Numbered from the stretch's first letter, positions 7,938-14,931 are shown. The stretch is 16,014 nucleotides of DNA from Chloroflexota bacterium (GCA_016875645.1 VGPE01000040.1:1-16014), one strand, 5' to 3'. Translations and numbers: made by a program. The notes: generated from the sequence alone by a model not told the origin.

Positions 7938-8366
7938 TCAGACGTTCCGCCAGATCCACTTCTCGGGCGTCATCTCGACGAGCACCCGGTCGTTCTTGGC
8001 GTTGATCTCGTTCCAGTGCTGCCAGGTGGCCTCGTCGGAGTAGCGGTATTTGCGGATCAGCTTGATCGAGCCTTCGACCGCGTCGGGCCCGGGGCCGCGC
8101 ACGACGCCGTTGCCGTAGACCAGGACGTACAGGCCAAGGTTGCTCGTCGGGTCGTCGACCAGCAGCGACATCGCCGGGTCGCGCCGGACGTCCTTGACCT
8201 TGGCGACCCAGTCGAGCGTGCTGATCAGGAACTTCCCGGTCTCGGCATCCCACAGGAACCAGTAGGGGGTCATGTTCGGGCCACGGCCCACGCCATTGGT
8301 GCCCCAGATGGCGTTGCGGCCCTTGGCGAGGAAGTAGTTTTGGATCTCCTTCGACGGGATCGGCAT
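7938..8366 (-). CDS. Pyridoxamine 5'-phosphate oxidase-fold (FMN/F420-type) family protein
   Basis: This 142-residue protein is the usual size for a single split-barrel flavin-binding domain. The N-terminal helix (IPSKEIQNYFLAKGRNAIW) leads into barrel strands MTPYWFLWDAETGKFLIST and WVAKVKDVRRDPAMSLLVDD, which match the PPOX-like pattern in which the second block carries the basic residues that hold the cofactor phosphate. The cofactor could be FMN, F420 or haem; the sequence does not settle which. The ATG at 8366 has a perfect AGGAGG five bases upstream, so the start is secure; longer in-frame versions lack this. It is divergent from the M20 gene and stands 264 bp before the amidohydrolase on the same strand. 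A redox or cofactor-binding role in the pathway is plausible but not shown. Confidence 0.8.
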   Translation of the reverse strand: MPIPSKEIQNYFLAKGRNAIWGTNGVGRGPNMTPYWFLWDAETGKFLISTLDWVAKVKDVRRDPAMSLLVDDPTSNLGLYVLVYGNGVVRGPGPDAVEGSIKLIRKYRYSDEATWQHWNEINAKNDRVLVEMTPEKWIWRNV

Positions 8367-8371
8367 CGCAT

Positions 8372-8377
8372 CCTCCT
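8372..8377 (-). promoter_or_regulatory. Ribosome binding site of the PPOX-fold gene
   Basis: Minus-strand AGGAGG, five bases before the ATG at 8366; it decides the start of that gene. Confidence 0.8.
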
Positions 8378-8412
8378 GAACACCCGAGTCGATCCCGCCT
8401 GCCTCGCGCGTC

Positions 8413-8430
8413 GCGGCCCCAGCGGGCCGC
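8413..8430. promoter_or_regulatory. Inverted repeat in the divergent PPOX/M20 intergenic region
   Basis: GCGGCCC-CAGC-GGGCCGC is a perfect 7-bp inverted repeat with a 4-base loop, near the middle of the 107-bp region from which both genes are read outward. It could be an operator shared by both promoters. It is pure G/C in its arms, so chance is a real alternative in this DNA. Confidence 0.35.
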
Positions 8431-8473
8431 CCGATCATGGCAGACTCGGGGCAGGTGCCGCAGGGGAGGGAGC

Positions 8474-9724
8474 GTGATCCCGGACGCAGCAGGCCGCGAC
8501 CTCGCGGCCCGATTGGGTGAGATCGAAGACGCACGGACGATCGCGGTGGCTTCGGCCCTGGCCGCGATTCCGGCACCGCTGGGCGAGGAGGGGCCGCTCG
8601 CTGCGGCGGTCGCCGAGTTCCTGGACCGGCCCGGGATCGACGTCCACCTTCAGGCCGTCACGCCCGGCCGGCCGAACGTGATCGCGACGGTTCGTGGCCG
8701 CGGTCGTCCAGACGGCTCGCCCGCTCCGGGGCTCCTGCTGAACGCCCATCTCGACGCCGCCTGGGCCCCGGGCGGCGTGCGCGACCCGTACCGGGCCGAG
8801 GTCGAGGGCAACCGCCTGTACGCGGGCGGCATCACCGACATGAAGGGCCCGCTCGCCGCGATGATCGTGGCCCTCCAGACCGCCGCAGCCGCGGCGACGG
8901 CCGGGTCGAGCGGCGCCGGCGGACGAGCGCCGGCCGGCGACCTGGTCCTCCACGCCGTCATCGCCCACAACCCGACCGGACTCGGGACCAAGTTCGCGCT
9001 GACCTCGGAGCCGCCGTTCAACGGCTACGGCATCGTCGGCCAGGGCTCCAACCTGGAGCTGCACGCCGAGAACTCCGGCGCCGTCAAGTTCGAGATCGAG
9101 CTCGGCGGGCGCGCGGCGCACGTGTCCTTCCAGGAGGAGGGGATCGATGCCCTCGCGGCCGCCAAACGCGTCTACGAGGCCCTCTCGGCCCCGGGCTTCG
9201 CGTTCACCCACACGCCGTCGGAGCGCCTGCCGGGCTTTCCCAAGTTCGTGGTCGGTGAGCTGATCGCCGGCGGTCGCGCCGGGGTACCGGCCCTGTTGCC
9301 CGGTTCCGGTCTCGCCGATCGCGCGGTGCTCCGAGGCGACGTGCGGACCGTGCCCGGGATGAACCGCTGGACGGTGACCCGCGACCTTGCGGATGTTGTC
9401 GCGCGGGCGGCCGGGCGCGACGTGCGCTCCTCGGTCCGCATCATCAGCGACGTCCACCCGTTCATGGGCCGCCGCGACAGCCCGCTCATCGAGGCGCTCT
9501 CGGCCGCCCACGCGCTGGTCCGCGGCGCTCCCCCGGCGCTCGCGGTCAATGCCCGCCAGCGCGGCTTCGTGACGGACGCGCCCGTGCTGGAGGAACACGG
9601 CATCCCGAGCGTGGTCTACGGCCCCGGCCCGTGGCGCTACGAGCCCGACGAGTACATCGAACTGGACGAACTGCTCGACGCGGCACGGATCTATCTCGGC
9701 ACCGCCCTGCTCGTCGGAGGCTGA
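8474..9724 (+). CDS. M20-family metallopeptidase-like protein with altered metal site
   Basis: This 416-residue protein has the layout of the ArgE/DapE/carboxypeptidase G2 family: catalytic domain, inserted dimerisation domain (FEIELGGRAAHVSFQEEGID) and return. His92 and Asp94 (NAHLDAAW) and the bridging Asp122 (GGITDMKG) are present. The catalytic Glu-Glu of the family is missing: the matching strand reads LHAVIAHNPTGLGTKFAL, with His165-Asn166 where Glu-Glu is expected. The GEPT-type ligand appears as GQGS, and the final histidine position near GPGPWRYEPDEY is Tyr389. So the fold is M20 but ordinary two-zinc peptidase chemistry is doubtful; a changed reaction or a binding role is possible. 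GTG 8474 is preceded by GGGGAGGG, spaced rather closely (three bases). A low-complexity Ala/Gly segment sits at residues 136-156. The DUF3830 gene begins eight bases after the stop, so the two are probably co-translated. Confidence 0.8.
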   Translation: MIPDAAGRDLAARLGEIEDARTIAVASALAAIPAPLGEEGPLAAAVAEFLDRPGIDVHLQAVTPGRPNVIATVRGRGRPDGSPAPGLLLNAHLDAAWAPGGVRDPYRAEVEGNRLYAGGITDMKGPLAAMIVALQTAAAAATAGSSGAGGRAPAGDLVLHAVIAHNPTGLGTKFALTSEPPFNGYGIVGQGSNLELHAENSGAVKFEIELGGRAAHVSFQEEGIDALAAAKRVYEALSAPGFAFTHTPSERLPGFPKFVVGELIAGGRAGVPALLPGSGLADRAVLRGDVRTVPGMNRWTVTRDLADVVARAAGRDVRSSVRIISDVHPFMGRRDSPLIEALSAAHALVRGAPPALAVNARQRGFVTDAPVLEEHGIPSVVYGPGPWRYEPDEYIELDELLDAARIYLGTALLVGG

Positions 9725-9732
9725 TCATCGCA

Positions 9733-10194
9733 ATGGCGCGCTACATCGACATCGAGTTCACCAACGAAAAGGTCACGGCTCGGGCCCTGCTCCTCGATGA
9801 CCAGGCCCCGAAGACCTGCCAGCGCATCTGGGAGGTGCTGCCGCTGCGGGGTCGGGTGACGCACGCTCGCTACTCGGGGACGATGGTCGCCCACCACTTC
9901 GACAACACCGTGGTGATCGAGGAGGAGAACGCGACCACCTACATCCAGACCGGCGACGTCATCTACACGCACTACAACGCGGGCGTCCGGCACGGCCACC
10001 CCGACGCGCTCTCAGAGGTCTACTGGGCCTACGACCGGTACGCGCGGCCGACGATCCCGGGCGTCGGCAACCCGTCCACGGCGAACATCTTCGGCCGCTT
10101 CGTGGGCGACCCCACCCCGTTCTACGAGGTCTGCGCCCGGATGCTGGTCGAGGGTGCCAAGCAGATCGAGATCCGCCGGGTCGAAGAGGGCTGA
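9733..10194 (+). CDS. DUF3830 family protein (cyclophilin-like fold)
   Basis: This is a 153-residue protein, the normal size for DUF3830. It begins RYIDIEFTNEKVTARALLLD and has the conserved blocks KTCQRIWEVLPLRGRVTHARYSG (given here as pieces KTCQRIWEVL and GRVTHARYSG), TYIQTGDVIYTHYN and NIFGRFVGD. The family has a cyclophilin-like barrel by structure, but no reaction is established. It follows the M20-type gene with only eight bases between stop and ATG and with GGAGG at 9716-9720, 12 bases before the ATG, longer than usual. The pairing suggests the two products work in the same step or bind the same ligand; that is inference. No signal peptide or membrane segment is seen. Confidence 0.8.
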   Translation: MARYIDIEFTNEKVTARALLLDDQAPKTCQRIWEVLPLRGRVTHARYSGTMVAHHFDNTVVIEEENATTYIQTGDVIYTHYNAGVRHGHPDALSEVYWAYDRYARPTIPGVGNPSTANIFGRFVGDPTPFYEVCARMLVEGAKQIEIRRVEEG

Positions 10195-10392
10195 CCGGGC
10201 CCGGGGATGCCCCGGGACCTCGGCGTTTCCGGTGCGCGCGGCGTTCCAAGGAGCGAATGACGGTCTGCCGTGGAACGTCCTGGGTTCCGATCCTGAACCC
10301 AGACGCCACGCCGGAACCTCGCGCGTTCCAGACCGCCCGGCGGCAGGCGTCCGGTTGCGCCTTGGAACGCCCGACGCACCGCCGTCGAGACA
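10195..10392. repeat. Convergent intergenic region with nested inverted repeats
   Basis: GGCGTTCCAAGG (10240-10251) and CCTTGGAACGCC (10360-10371) form a perfect 12-bp inverted repeat. Inside them lie TGGAACG (10271-10277) and CGTTCCA (10324-10330), and innermost CTGGGTTC (10280-10287) with GAACCCAG (10295-10302), an 8-bp stem with a 7-base loop. The 7-mer CGTTCCA thus occurs four times in alternating orientation. Lying between two converging genes, it could fold into a bidirectional terminator, or it could be a small mobile or repeated element. No T-run follows any stem and no open frame looks like a protein. Confidence 0.65.
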
Positions 10393-11622
10393 CTAGCCGA
10401 TGGCAACATCGCGCGCGCCGGTCAGTGCGGCCCGGACCGCGCTCACGACGACATCCGCCTCGTCCTCATGGAGCGTCGAGGCCCCGAACGACACGACGCC
10501 GATGTCCAGCCAGCCCTCTCCCGTGTAGACCGGGGGATCGCCCTGCTGGAGCGCCAGGGACAGGGCCGCGGCGCGCTCCGTGGCGGCCGACCCGCCCAGG
10601 TCCAGGTGCAGCACCGGGTACATGACCCGACCGTCGATCGGCGGGCGCCGGAGGGTCAGCGAGGCGCCCGCCGGCAGCCCGGCGCGATCGATGCCCGCGG
10701 CGATGTGCTCCAGGATCGCGACCTGGCGGGCGATCTCCGCTTCTTCGTCACGGGCCACGTAGCGGCGCAGCGCCGCCAGCAGCCCCACGATCCCTTCTTT
10801 GCCCACCTTGGCGGCGCGCCCGATGCCGTGGTGCGGCACGCCCCGAAGCGACCCGTCGCGCACGAGCGAGCCGTAGCGCCACGTGCGGACGTCCACGTCC
10901 ATGTCCAGGTGCTGGAGGGCTGCTGAGCGGATCAGGTCCGCGCGGCCGGCAAGGAACCCGCTGGCCTGCGGCCCGCCGATCGCCTTGCCGCCGGAGTAGG
11001 CGACGAGATCGGCGCCCTCCGCAATGAACCGGCGCAGGTTCGCCTTGGGCGGCAGGCCGGCGGCGGCGTCCACGATCACCGCGATGCCGTGGCGATGGGC
11101 GAGTTCGGCGACCTCCGGCAGCGGCACGGTCCCCGGGGCGTGCTGGACGGGATGAGCGATCGCGACCGTAGCCGGCCCGATCGCGGCCTCGATCTGCCAC
11201 GCGTGGGTGCGGCCGGCGCCCGGATGCCCCTGGTAGCCGACCTCCACGATCCGGGCGCCCGCCGTCCGGAGGGCATGGTCGTAGGCGTTGCGGTGGCCGC
11301 GCTGCACGATGATCTCGTTGGGCATCCCGATGGTGTCCGGCAAGCGGTCGATCCGGTCGGGGTCCGCGCCCGCGATGCAGGCGGCGGCGCCCAGCATCAG
11401 GCCGGCCGATGCCCCGGAGGTCACGTAGCCTGCTTCGGCGCCGGTCGCCGCCGCGATCTCGCGCCCCGCGATCTCCTGCAGCTCGTCGATCGCGAAGTGC
11501 CGGCCGGCCGCGTCCGCCATCGCCGCGATGACCTCAGGGTGCATCCGCTGCCCGCCGACGCGCGTCGCGGTCCCCACAGCGTTGACGATGGGCCGCAGGC
11601 CGAACTCGGCAACGATGTCCAC
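10393..11622 (-). CDS. SelA-like PLP-dependent enzyme, second copy
   Basis: This 409-residue protein is a clear paralogue of the enzyme at 840-2051. Shared blocks include GLRPIVNAVGT, ATGAEAGYVTSGAS, DRLPDTIGMPNEII, HRNAYDHALRTAGA and LVAYSGGKAIGGPQASGFLAG. Asp185 in VIVDAAAGLPP should hold the PLP ring nitrogen and Lys213 in SGGKAIGG should form the Schiff base. The family includes D-glucosaminate-6-phosphate ammonia lyase and its uncharacterised relatives (EF_0838 type), so loss of ammonia from an amino acid or amino-sugar acid is the likely reaction. GTG 11622 is the start: AGGAGG stands five bases upstream and homology begins at once. It is divergent from an amidohydrolase with only 59 bp between start codons, a neighbourhood known for these two families, so the two enzymes probably act in sequence on one substrate. 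Confidence 0.87.
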   Translation of the reverse strand: MDIVAEFGLRPIVNAVGTATRVGGQRMHPEVIAAMADAAGRHFAIDELQEIAGREIAAATGAEAGYVTSGASAGLMLGAAACIAGADPDRIDRLPDTIGMPNEIIVQRGHRNAYDHALRTAGARIVEVGYQGHPGAGRTHAWQIEAAIGPATVAIAHPVQHAPGTVPLPEVAELAHRHGIAVIVDAAAGLPPKANLRRFIAEGADLVAYSGGKAIGGPQASGFLAGRADLIRSAALQHLDMDVDVRTWRYGSLVRDGSLRGVPHHGIGRAAKVGKEGIVGLLAALRRYVARDEEAEIARQVAILEHIAAGIDRAGLPAGASLTLRRPPIDGRVMYPVLHLDLGGSAATERAAALSLALQQGDPPVYTGEGWLDIGVVSFGASTLHEDEADVVVSAVRAALTGARDVAIG

Positions 11623-11681
11623 GCATCCCTCCTCGACTGGGCTCTCGAGCGGCGTCGCCGCCGCCCTACGATACGTCGCCG
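11623..11681. promoter_or_regulatory. Divergent promoter region between SelA-like enzyme and amidohydrolase
   Basis: These 59 bp must hold the start signals of both genes. Leftward, the minus-strand AGGAGG (11628-11633) serves the GTG at 11622. Rightward, TACGAT (11667-11672) resembles a -10 box. Such a short shared region favours joint control, though I see no clear operator. Confidence 0.6.
11667..11672 (+). promoter_or_regulatory. Candidate -10 box for a leaderless transcript
   Basis: TACGAT fits TANNNT and ends nine bases before the ATG at 11682, which has no Shine-Dalgarno sequence. The arrangement matches that at 826-831, so both genes may be read from leaderless messages. No -35 box is evident. 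Confidence 0.4.
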
Positions 11682-12869
11682 ATGGACACCGTTGACACGC
11701 CCCTGGATCTCGTCATCGCGGGCGGCCGCGTGATCGATCCCGGGCAGGGGCGCAACGGTCCGCTCGAAGTGGGCATTTGCGCCGGCCGCATCGCCGCCGT
11801 CGCGTCGTCCCTGCCGCGCGCGGCAGGGACGCAGGTGCTCGACGCCGGCGGACGCCTCGTCGTGCCGGGACTGATCGACCTGCACACGCACCTCTTCGAT
11901 GGCATCTCCGCGCTCGGGGTCGCCGCGGACGCAACCTGCCTGCCGGCGGGTGTGACCACGGCCGTCGACGCGGGCACCGCGGGCGAGGTCGCGTTCGGGC
12001 GCTTCCGGCGCGGCTGGATCGACCAGGCGCGGACGCGGGTCTTCGCGTTCGTCAACCTCTCGTCGATCGGGCTGATCATCGACGACGGCCTGGAATTCGG
12101 CGATCGCGAGCTGCGCTATGTGAACGTGGATCGCATCGTGGAGACGATCGCCGAGCACCGCGATGTCTGCCTGGGGATCAAGGTCCGCGTCGCGCGCAAC
12201 CAGACGGCGCCGCCGCGACTCCATCGGCCACTGGATCGCGCGCTCGAAGCGGCGGAGCGCTCCGGGACACGCTTGATGGTCCACATCACCGAGCCCGGCA
12301 TTCCACTGGACTCCGTCTTCGATCGGCTCCGGCCGGGCGACATCGTCACCCACCTGTTCCACGGTCGGGCCGAGACGATCATCGCAGCCGACGGTCACGT
12401 CCTGGCGTCCCTGCGTCGGGCGCGCGAGCGCGGCGTCTGGACCGATGTCGGCCACGGCGGTGGCAGCTTCACCTATCGCACAGCGCGCGCGGCGCTGGCC
12501 GACGGGTTCGAGCCCGACACGATCTCGACCGACCTCCACGCGTTCTCGCTGGTCGGCGCCATGAAGGACCTGCCCACCACGATGACCAAGTTCCTCGCGC
12601 TCGGGATGCCACTGGAGCGCGTGATCGCGGCAGCGACGGTGAACGCGGCCCGGGCAATCTCGCAGCCGGGGGTGACGGGCACCCTCGCGGTCGGTGGTCC
12701 GGCCGACGTCGCCATCCTGGAGGAGGTCGAAGGGCCGGTGACGCTGGCGGACGTGACCGGCGAGGGACTGGAGGCGGATCGCGCTCTGCGCGCGTGGCGC
12801 ACGGTGCGGGCCGGGACCGTCACTACGGCCGGGACCGTTGCTACAGAAGGCTCGCGCACACCCGCGTGA
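11682..12869 (+). CDS. Metal-dependent amidohydrolase/deacetylase, second copy
   Basis: This 395-residue amidohydrolase-superfamily enzyme is paralogous to the one at 6468-7673 and close to the EF_0837/Atu3266-type group. Ligands are intact and in order: DLHTHLFDG (His68, His70), GIKVRVARN (Lys167, likely carboxylated), MVHITEP (His201), VTHLFHG (His224) and STDLHAFS (Asp284). Members of this group hydrolyse small N-acyl or O-acyl compounds; the natural substrate is not known for most. The start ATG 11682 follows a -10-like hexamer and lacks a ribosome site. The C-terminus carries an imperfect six-residue duplication (AGTVTT/AGTVAT; 18-bp period around 12810-12845), which looks like recent local slippage and should not affect the barrel. 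The gene diverges from the SelA-like enzyme and is followed, 134 bp later, by the ABC transporter genes on the same strand. Confidence 0.87.
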   Translation: MDTVDTPLDLVIAGGRVIDPGQGRNGPLEVGICAGRIAAVASSLPRAAGTQVLDAGGRLVVPGLIDLHTHLFDGISALGVAADATCLPAGVTTAVDAGTAGEVAFGRFRRGWIDQARTRVFAFVNLSSIGLIIDDGLEFGDRELRYVNVDRIVETIAEHRDVCLGIKVRVARNQTAPPRLHRPLDRALEAAERSGTRLMVHITEPGIPLDSVFDRLRPGDIVTHLFHGRAETIIAADGHVLASLRRARERGVWTDVGHGGGSFTYRTARAALADGFEPDTISTDLHAFSLVGAMKDLPTTMTKFLALGMPLERVIAAATVNAARAISQPGVTGTLAVGGPADVAILEEVEGPVTLADVTGEGLEADRALRAWRTVRAGTVTTAGTVATEGSRTPA

Positions 12870-12923
12870 GATACCACCGGCAAGCCGCGCGTGGGGAGAC
12901 GTCGCGGCGCGTCAGTTCCGATC

Positions 12924-12970
12924 GTCCGATCGGCAGTGAGGATGCTCCCACGGCGCAGGCCCGATCGGAC
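12924..12970. promoter_or_regulatory. 10-bp inverted repeat upstream of the ABC transporter genes
   Basis: GTCCGATCGG (12924-12933) and CCGATCGGAC (12961-12970) are perfect inverted copies 27 bases apart. The left arm is the second of two tandem TCCGATCG units (12917-12932). The repeats lie 34-80 bp before the substrate-binding protein start and 55 bp after the amidohydrolase stop. That suits an operator for the transporter, or a stem ending the previous transcript; there is no T-run. Confidence 0.4.
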
Positions 12971-12990
12971 CTGGAGCCGAGCGTGGGACT

Positions 12991-12997
12991 GGAGGGG
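12991..12997 (+). promoter_or_regulatory. Ribosome binding site of the substrate-binding protein gene
   Basis: GGAGGGG stands six bases before the ATG at 13004 and fixes that start; the open frame further upstream overlaps the amidohydrolase gene and is not protein-like. Confidence 0.75.
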
Positions 12998-13003
12998 TTC
13001 TGC

Positions 13004-13969
13004 ATGAAGCATCGGTTGTTCGCATTGCTCACGGTGACCGCGTTGGTCGCTGGGGCATGCCAGGCGGCGGCAACGCCCGCTCCGACGGCCGCTCCGGCGA
13101 CTGCGGCTCCGGCCACTGCCGCTCCGACGGCGGCCCCGGCTACGGCCGCGCCGACCGCGGCTCCAACGGCAGCACCGGCCACTGCGGCTCCAACGACAGC
13201 TCCGCCCGCGAGCAGCGGTTCCGTGAGCTGGAATCGGTTCGCCGAGGCGAACCCGGTGTTCCACACCATCGACGCCCAGAGCAACCAATACCCGTTCTTC
13301 TACTTCCTGTATGGGCAGCTCGTCCGCCTCGACCTCGGCGACACGAGTCTGCAGACGCTCACTCCCGACCTCGCCGAGAGCTGGGAGATCACGCCGGACG
13401 CGCAGACGTTCACGTTCAAACTGCGCCAGGGTGTGAAGTGGCACGACGGCACGGACTTCACCGCGGATGACGTGGTCTACACGGCGACATGGGCTGCCGA
13501 GAACCGGAATGCCTACACCGGGTTTCCCACTGGCTGGTGGACGCTGAAGGGCGGGGCTGACATCCAGGCAGCCTGCGATGCGGCCCCGGACGACAAGACG
13601 AAATGCGGCGGCTCTTCGACCTTCGAGGGCGTGACGAAGATCGACGACTACACCGTCCAGTTCACCCTCGCCGCGCCCAACGTCGAGTTCCTCAGAACGC
13701 TGGCCGATGCCCCGAGCTCCATCATGCCGAAGCATCTTCTCGCCGGCCAGACGCGCGGCGAGATCCTCAAGGGCGACTTCATGAACAAGTCGCCTGTGGG
13801 CACAGGACCCTTCACCCTCGGGCAGGTTGTACCGGATCAGTTCATCGAGTTCATCGCCAGCCCGGGCTATTACAAGGGCCCGCCAAAGCTCGAGAAGATC
13901 ATTTACAAGGCCATCACCACCGACACGGCCCTGGCCCAGACGAAAGTGGCGAGCTCGATATCATCCTGA
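13004..13969 (+). CDS. ABC transporter substrate-binding lipoprotein (SBP family 5), N-terminal part before a frameshift
   Basis: This is the front half of a dipeptide/oligopeptide/nickel-type binding protein. A lipoprotein signal (MKHRLFALLTVTALVAGAC) places Cys19 as the lipid-anchored residue. Residues 20-72 are an Ala/Pro/Thr linker. The SBP-5 domain follows with FKLRQGVKWHDGTDFTADDV (from residue 138), MPKHLL, and SPVGTGPFTL. The protein would bind the substrate outside the membrane and hand it to the permeases encoded downstream. The frame stops early at TGA 13967-13969, but the missing half continues without a gap in another frame. Restoring one base near 13945 rejoins them into about 614 residues, a normal family length. 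So the gene is either recently broken, or intact with one base lost in sequencing or assembly. Confidence 0.85.
   Translation: MKHRLFALLTVTALVAGACQAAATPAPTAAPATAAPATAAPTAAPATAAPTAAPTAAPATAAPTTAPPASSGSVSWNRFAEANPVFHTIDAQSNQYPFFYFLYGQLVRLDLGDTSLQTLTPDLAESWEITPDAQTFTFKLRQGVKWHDGTDFTADDVVYTATWAAENRNAYTGFPTGWWTLKGGADIQAACDAAPDDKTKCGGSSTFEGVTKIDDYTVQFTLAAPNVEFLRTLADAPSSIMPKHLLAGQTRGEILKGDFMNKSPVGTGPFTLGQVVPDQFIEFIASPGYYKGPPKLEKIIYKAITTDTALAQTKVASSISS
13067..13210 (+). repeat. Low-complexity Ala/Pro/Thr-coding repeat (lipoprotein linker)
   Basis: About 48 codons of degenerate GCT-CCG-GCG-ACT-GCG-type units encode repeats of the form APTAAPATAAP. Such linkers behind the lipidated cysteine are common in Chloroflexota extracellular binding proteins and probably act as a flexible tether. 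Tandem units like this vary in length by slippage. Confidence 0.8.
13943..13947 (+). other. Frameshift point in the substrate-binding protein gene
   Basis: Before this point the family-like frame is read through ...ALAQTK; after it, SGELDIILNAG is read in the -1 frame. The site is an AAA run (13943-13945) followed by GT. Adding one A gives ACG AAA AGT GGC GAG (TKSGE), exactly the SBP-5 pattern. Loss of one base from a four-A run is the simplest explanation. Loss of a 7-bp GTGGCGA duplicate would also fit the frame. Confidence 0.75.
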
Positions 13970-14847
13970 ACGCGGGCGCCTCGAACTTCGATCGCCTGAG
14001 TGCCATCCCGACGCTCGATGTCCGGGTGGTCTCAAGCCCCGGGATTTTCGAGATCGTCCCGCACGGCGAAACACAGGCCGAGCGAGATCGATGGAAGACC
14101 GACCTCAATCTCGACCTGCCCCCATTGCACATCGATCTATCCGACAAGCGTGTCCGCCAGGCAATCTATTACGCGATCGACCGGCGAACGATCAATGACG
14201 AGCTGTTCGGCGGGCGAAACCGAATTCCGTGGAACCCACCCGGCTTCCGAGATGACATCCCGGGCCTCAACCAATATGAGTTCAACCCGGACAAGGCGAA
14301 GGAGCTTCTGGCGGCCGCAGTCGCCGAAGGCAAGATCGACCTCAGCCAGACGCTCCGCTTCTACTATGCGAACGAGCTCGGCGACGGAGCCAAGATGGCG
14401 CCGATCGTCAAGCAGCAGCTCGAGGCCGTCGGATTCAAGGTGGAACTGACCGGGGTCGCGATCGACGCCTGGCTGAAAGTCATCGTCGACGACACGCAGC
14501 GAGGCTCCTTCGACATCGGGTTCAGCGCCGGCGGGGCGGAGGGCCTTGGCCCATCTCGCTCCCGAGAGTATTTCCACTGCGGGAACCAGCCTGTGAACGG
14601 CGGTTCCGGCTACTACAACTGCGACACCCAGAAGCTCTTCGACAAGGCGCTGACGCAAACCGACCCAACGGAGCGGGCGAAGACCTACGAGGAGATTGCC
14701 AAGATCCTCAACGATGAGGTGCCCATCCTGTACTGGTGGCAGAATTCCGGTGTTCATCCCGTGAACAAGCGGGTGCAGGGCGTGATCGTTCCTGCCTTCG
14801 AGCGCTATTTCGCGATGAGCGCCTACGAGTGGTCGGTCACGCCGTAA
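13945..14847 (+). pseudogene. ABC transporter substrate-binding protein, C-terminal part after the frameshift
   Basis: This segment of 300 codons continues the gene that starts at 13004, in a different frame, to TAA 14845-14847. It opens SGELDIILNAGASNFDRL and holds the back lobe of the SBP-5 fold: VRQAIYYAIDRRTINDELF, YEFNPDKAKELL, KQQLEAVGFKVEL and AKILNDEVPILYWWQNSGVH. There is no start codon with a ribosome site at its head, so on its own it would not make a secreted protein. I mark it as a broken remainder but suspect the gene is intact in the organism if the lost base is an assembly error. The DppB-like permease starts 84 bp downstream. Confidence 0.75.
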
Positions 14848-14931
14848 TCCGCCGAGATCCGCCTGCTCGATAGCACGTGGTGCACATGACGACGGCGTCC
14901 ATCCGGCCTGGGTCCTTCGGGAGCTAGCCGG

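Noticed and set aside
11421..12539. 372-codon minus-strand frame across the divergent promoter and amidohydrolase
   Set aside because: It would run antisense to a clear enzyme and through the start region of two genes; no homology-like motif is seen.
12810..12845. Regulatory tandem repeat at the amidohydrolase 3' end
   Set aside because: The imperfect 18-bp period is in frame and simply encodes a six-residue duplication at the protein's C-terminus.
13067..13210. CRISPR array or tandem satellite
   Set aside because: The repetition is a coding Ala/Pro/Thr linker in frame behind a lipoprotein signal; there are no spacers.
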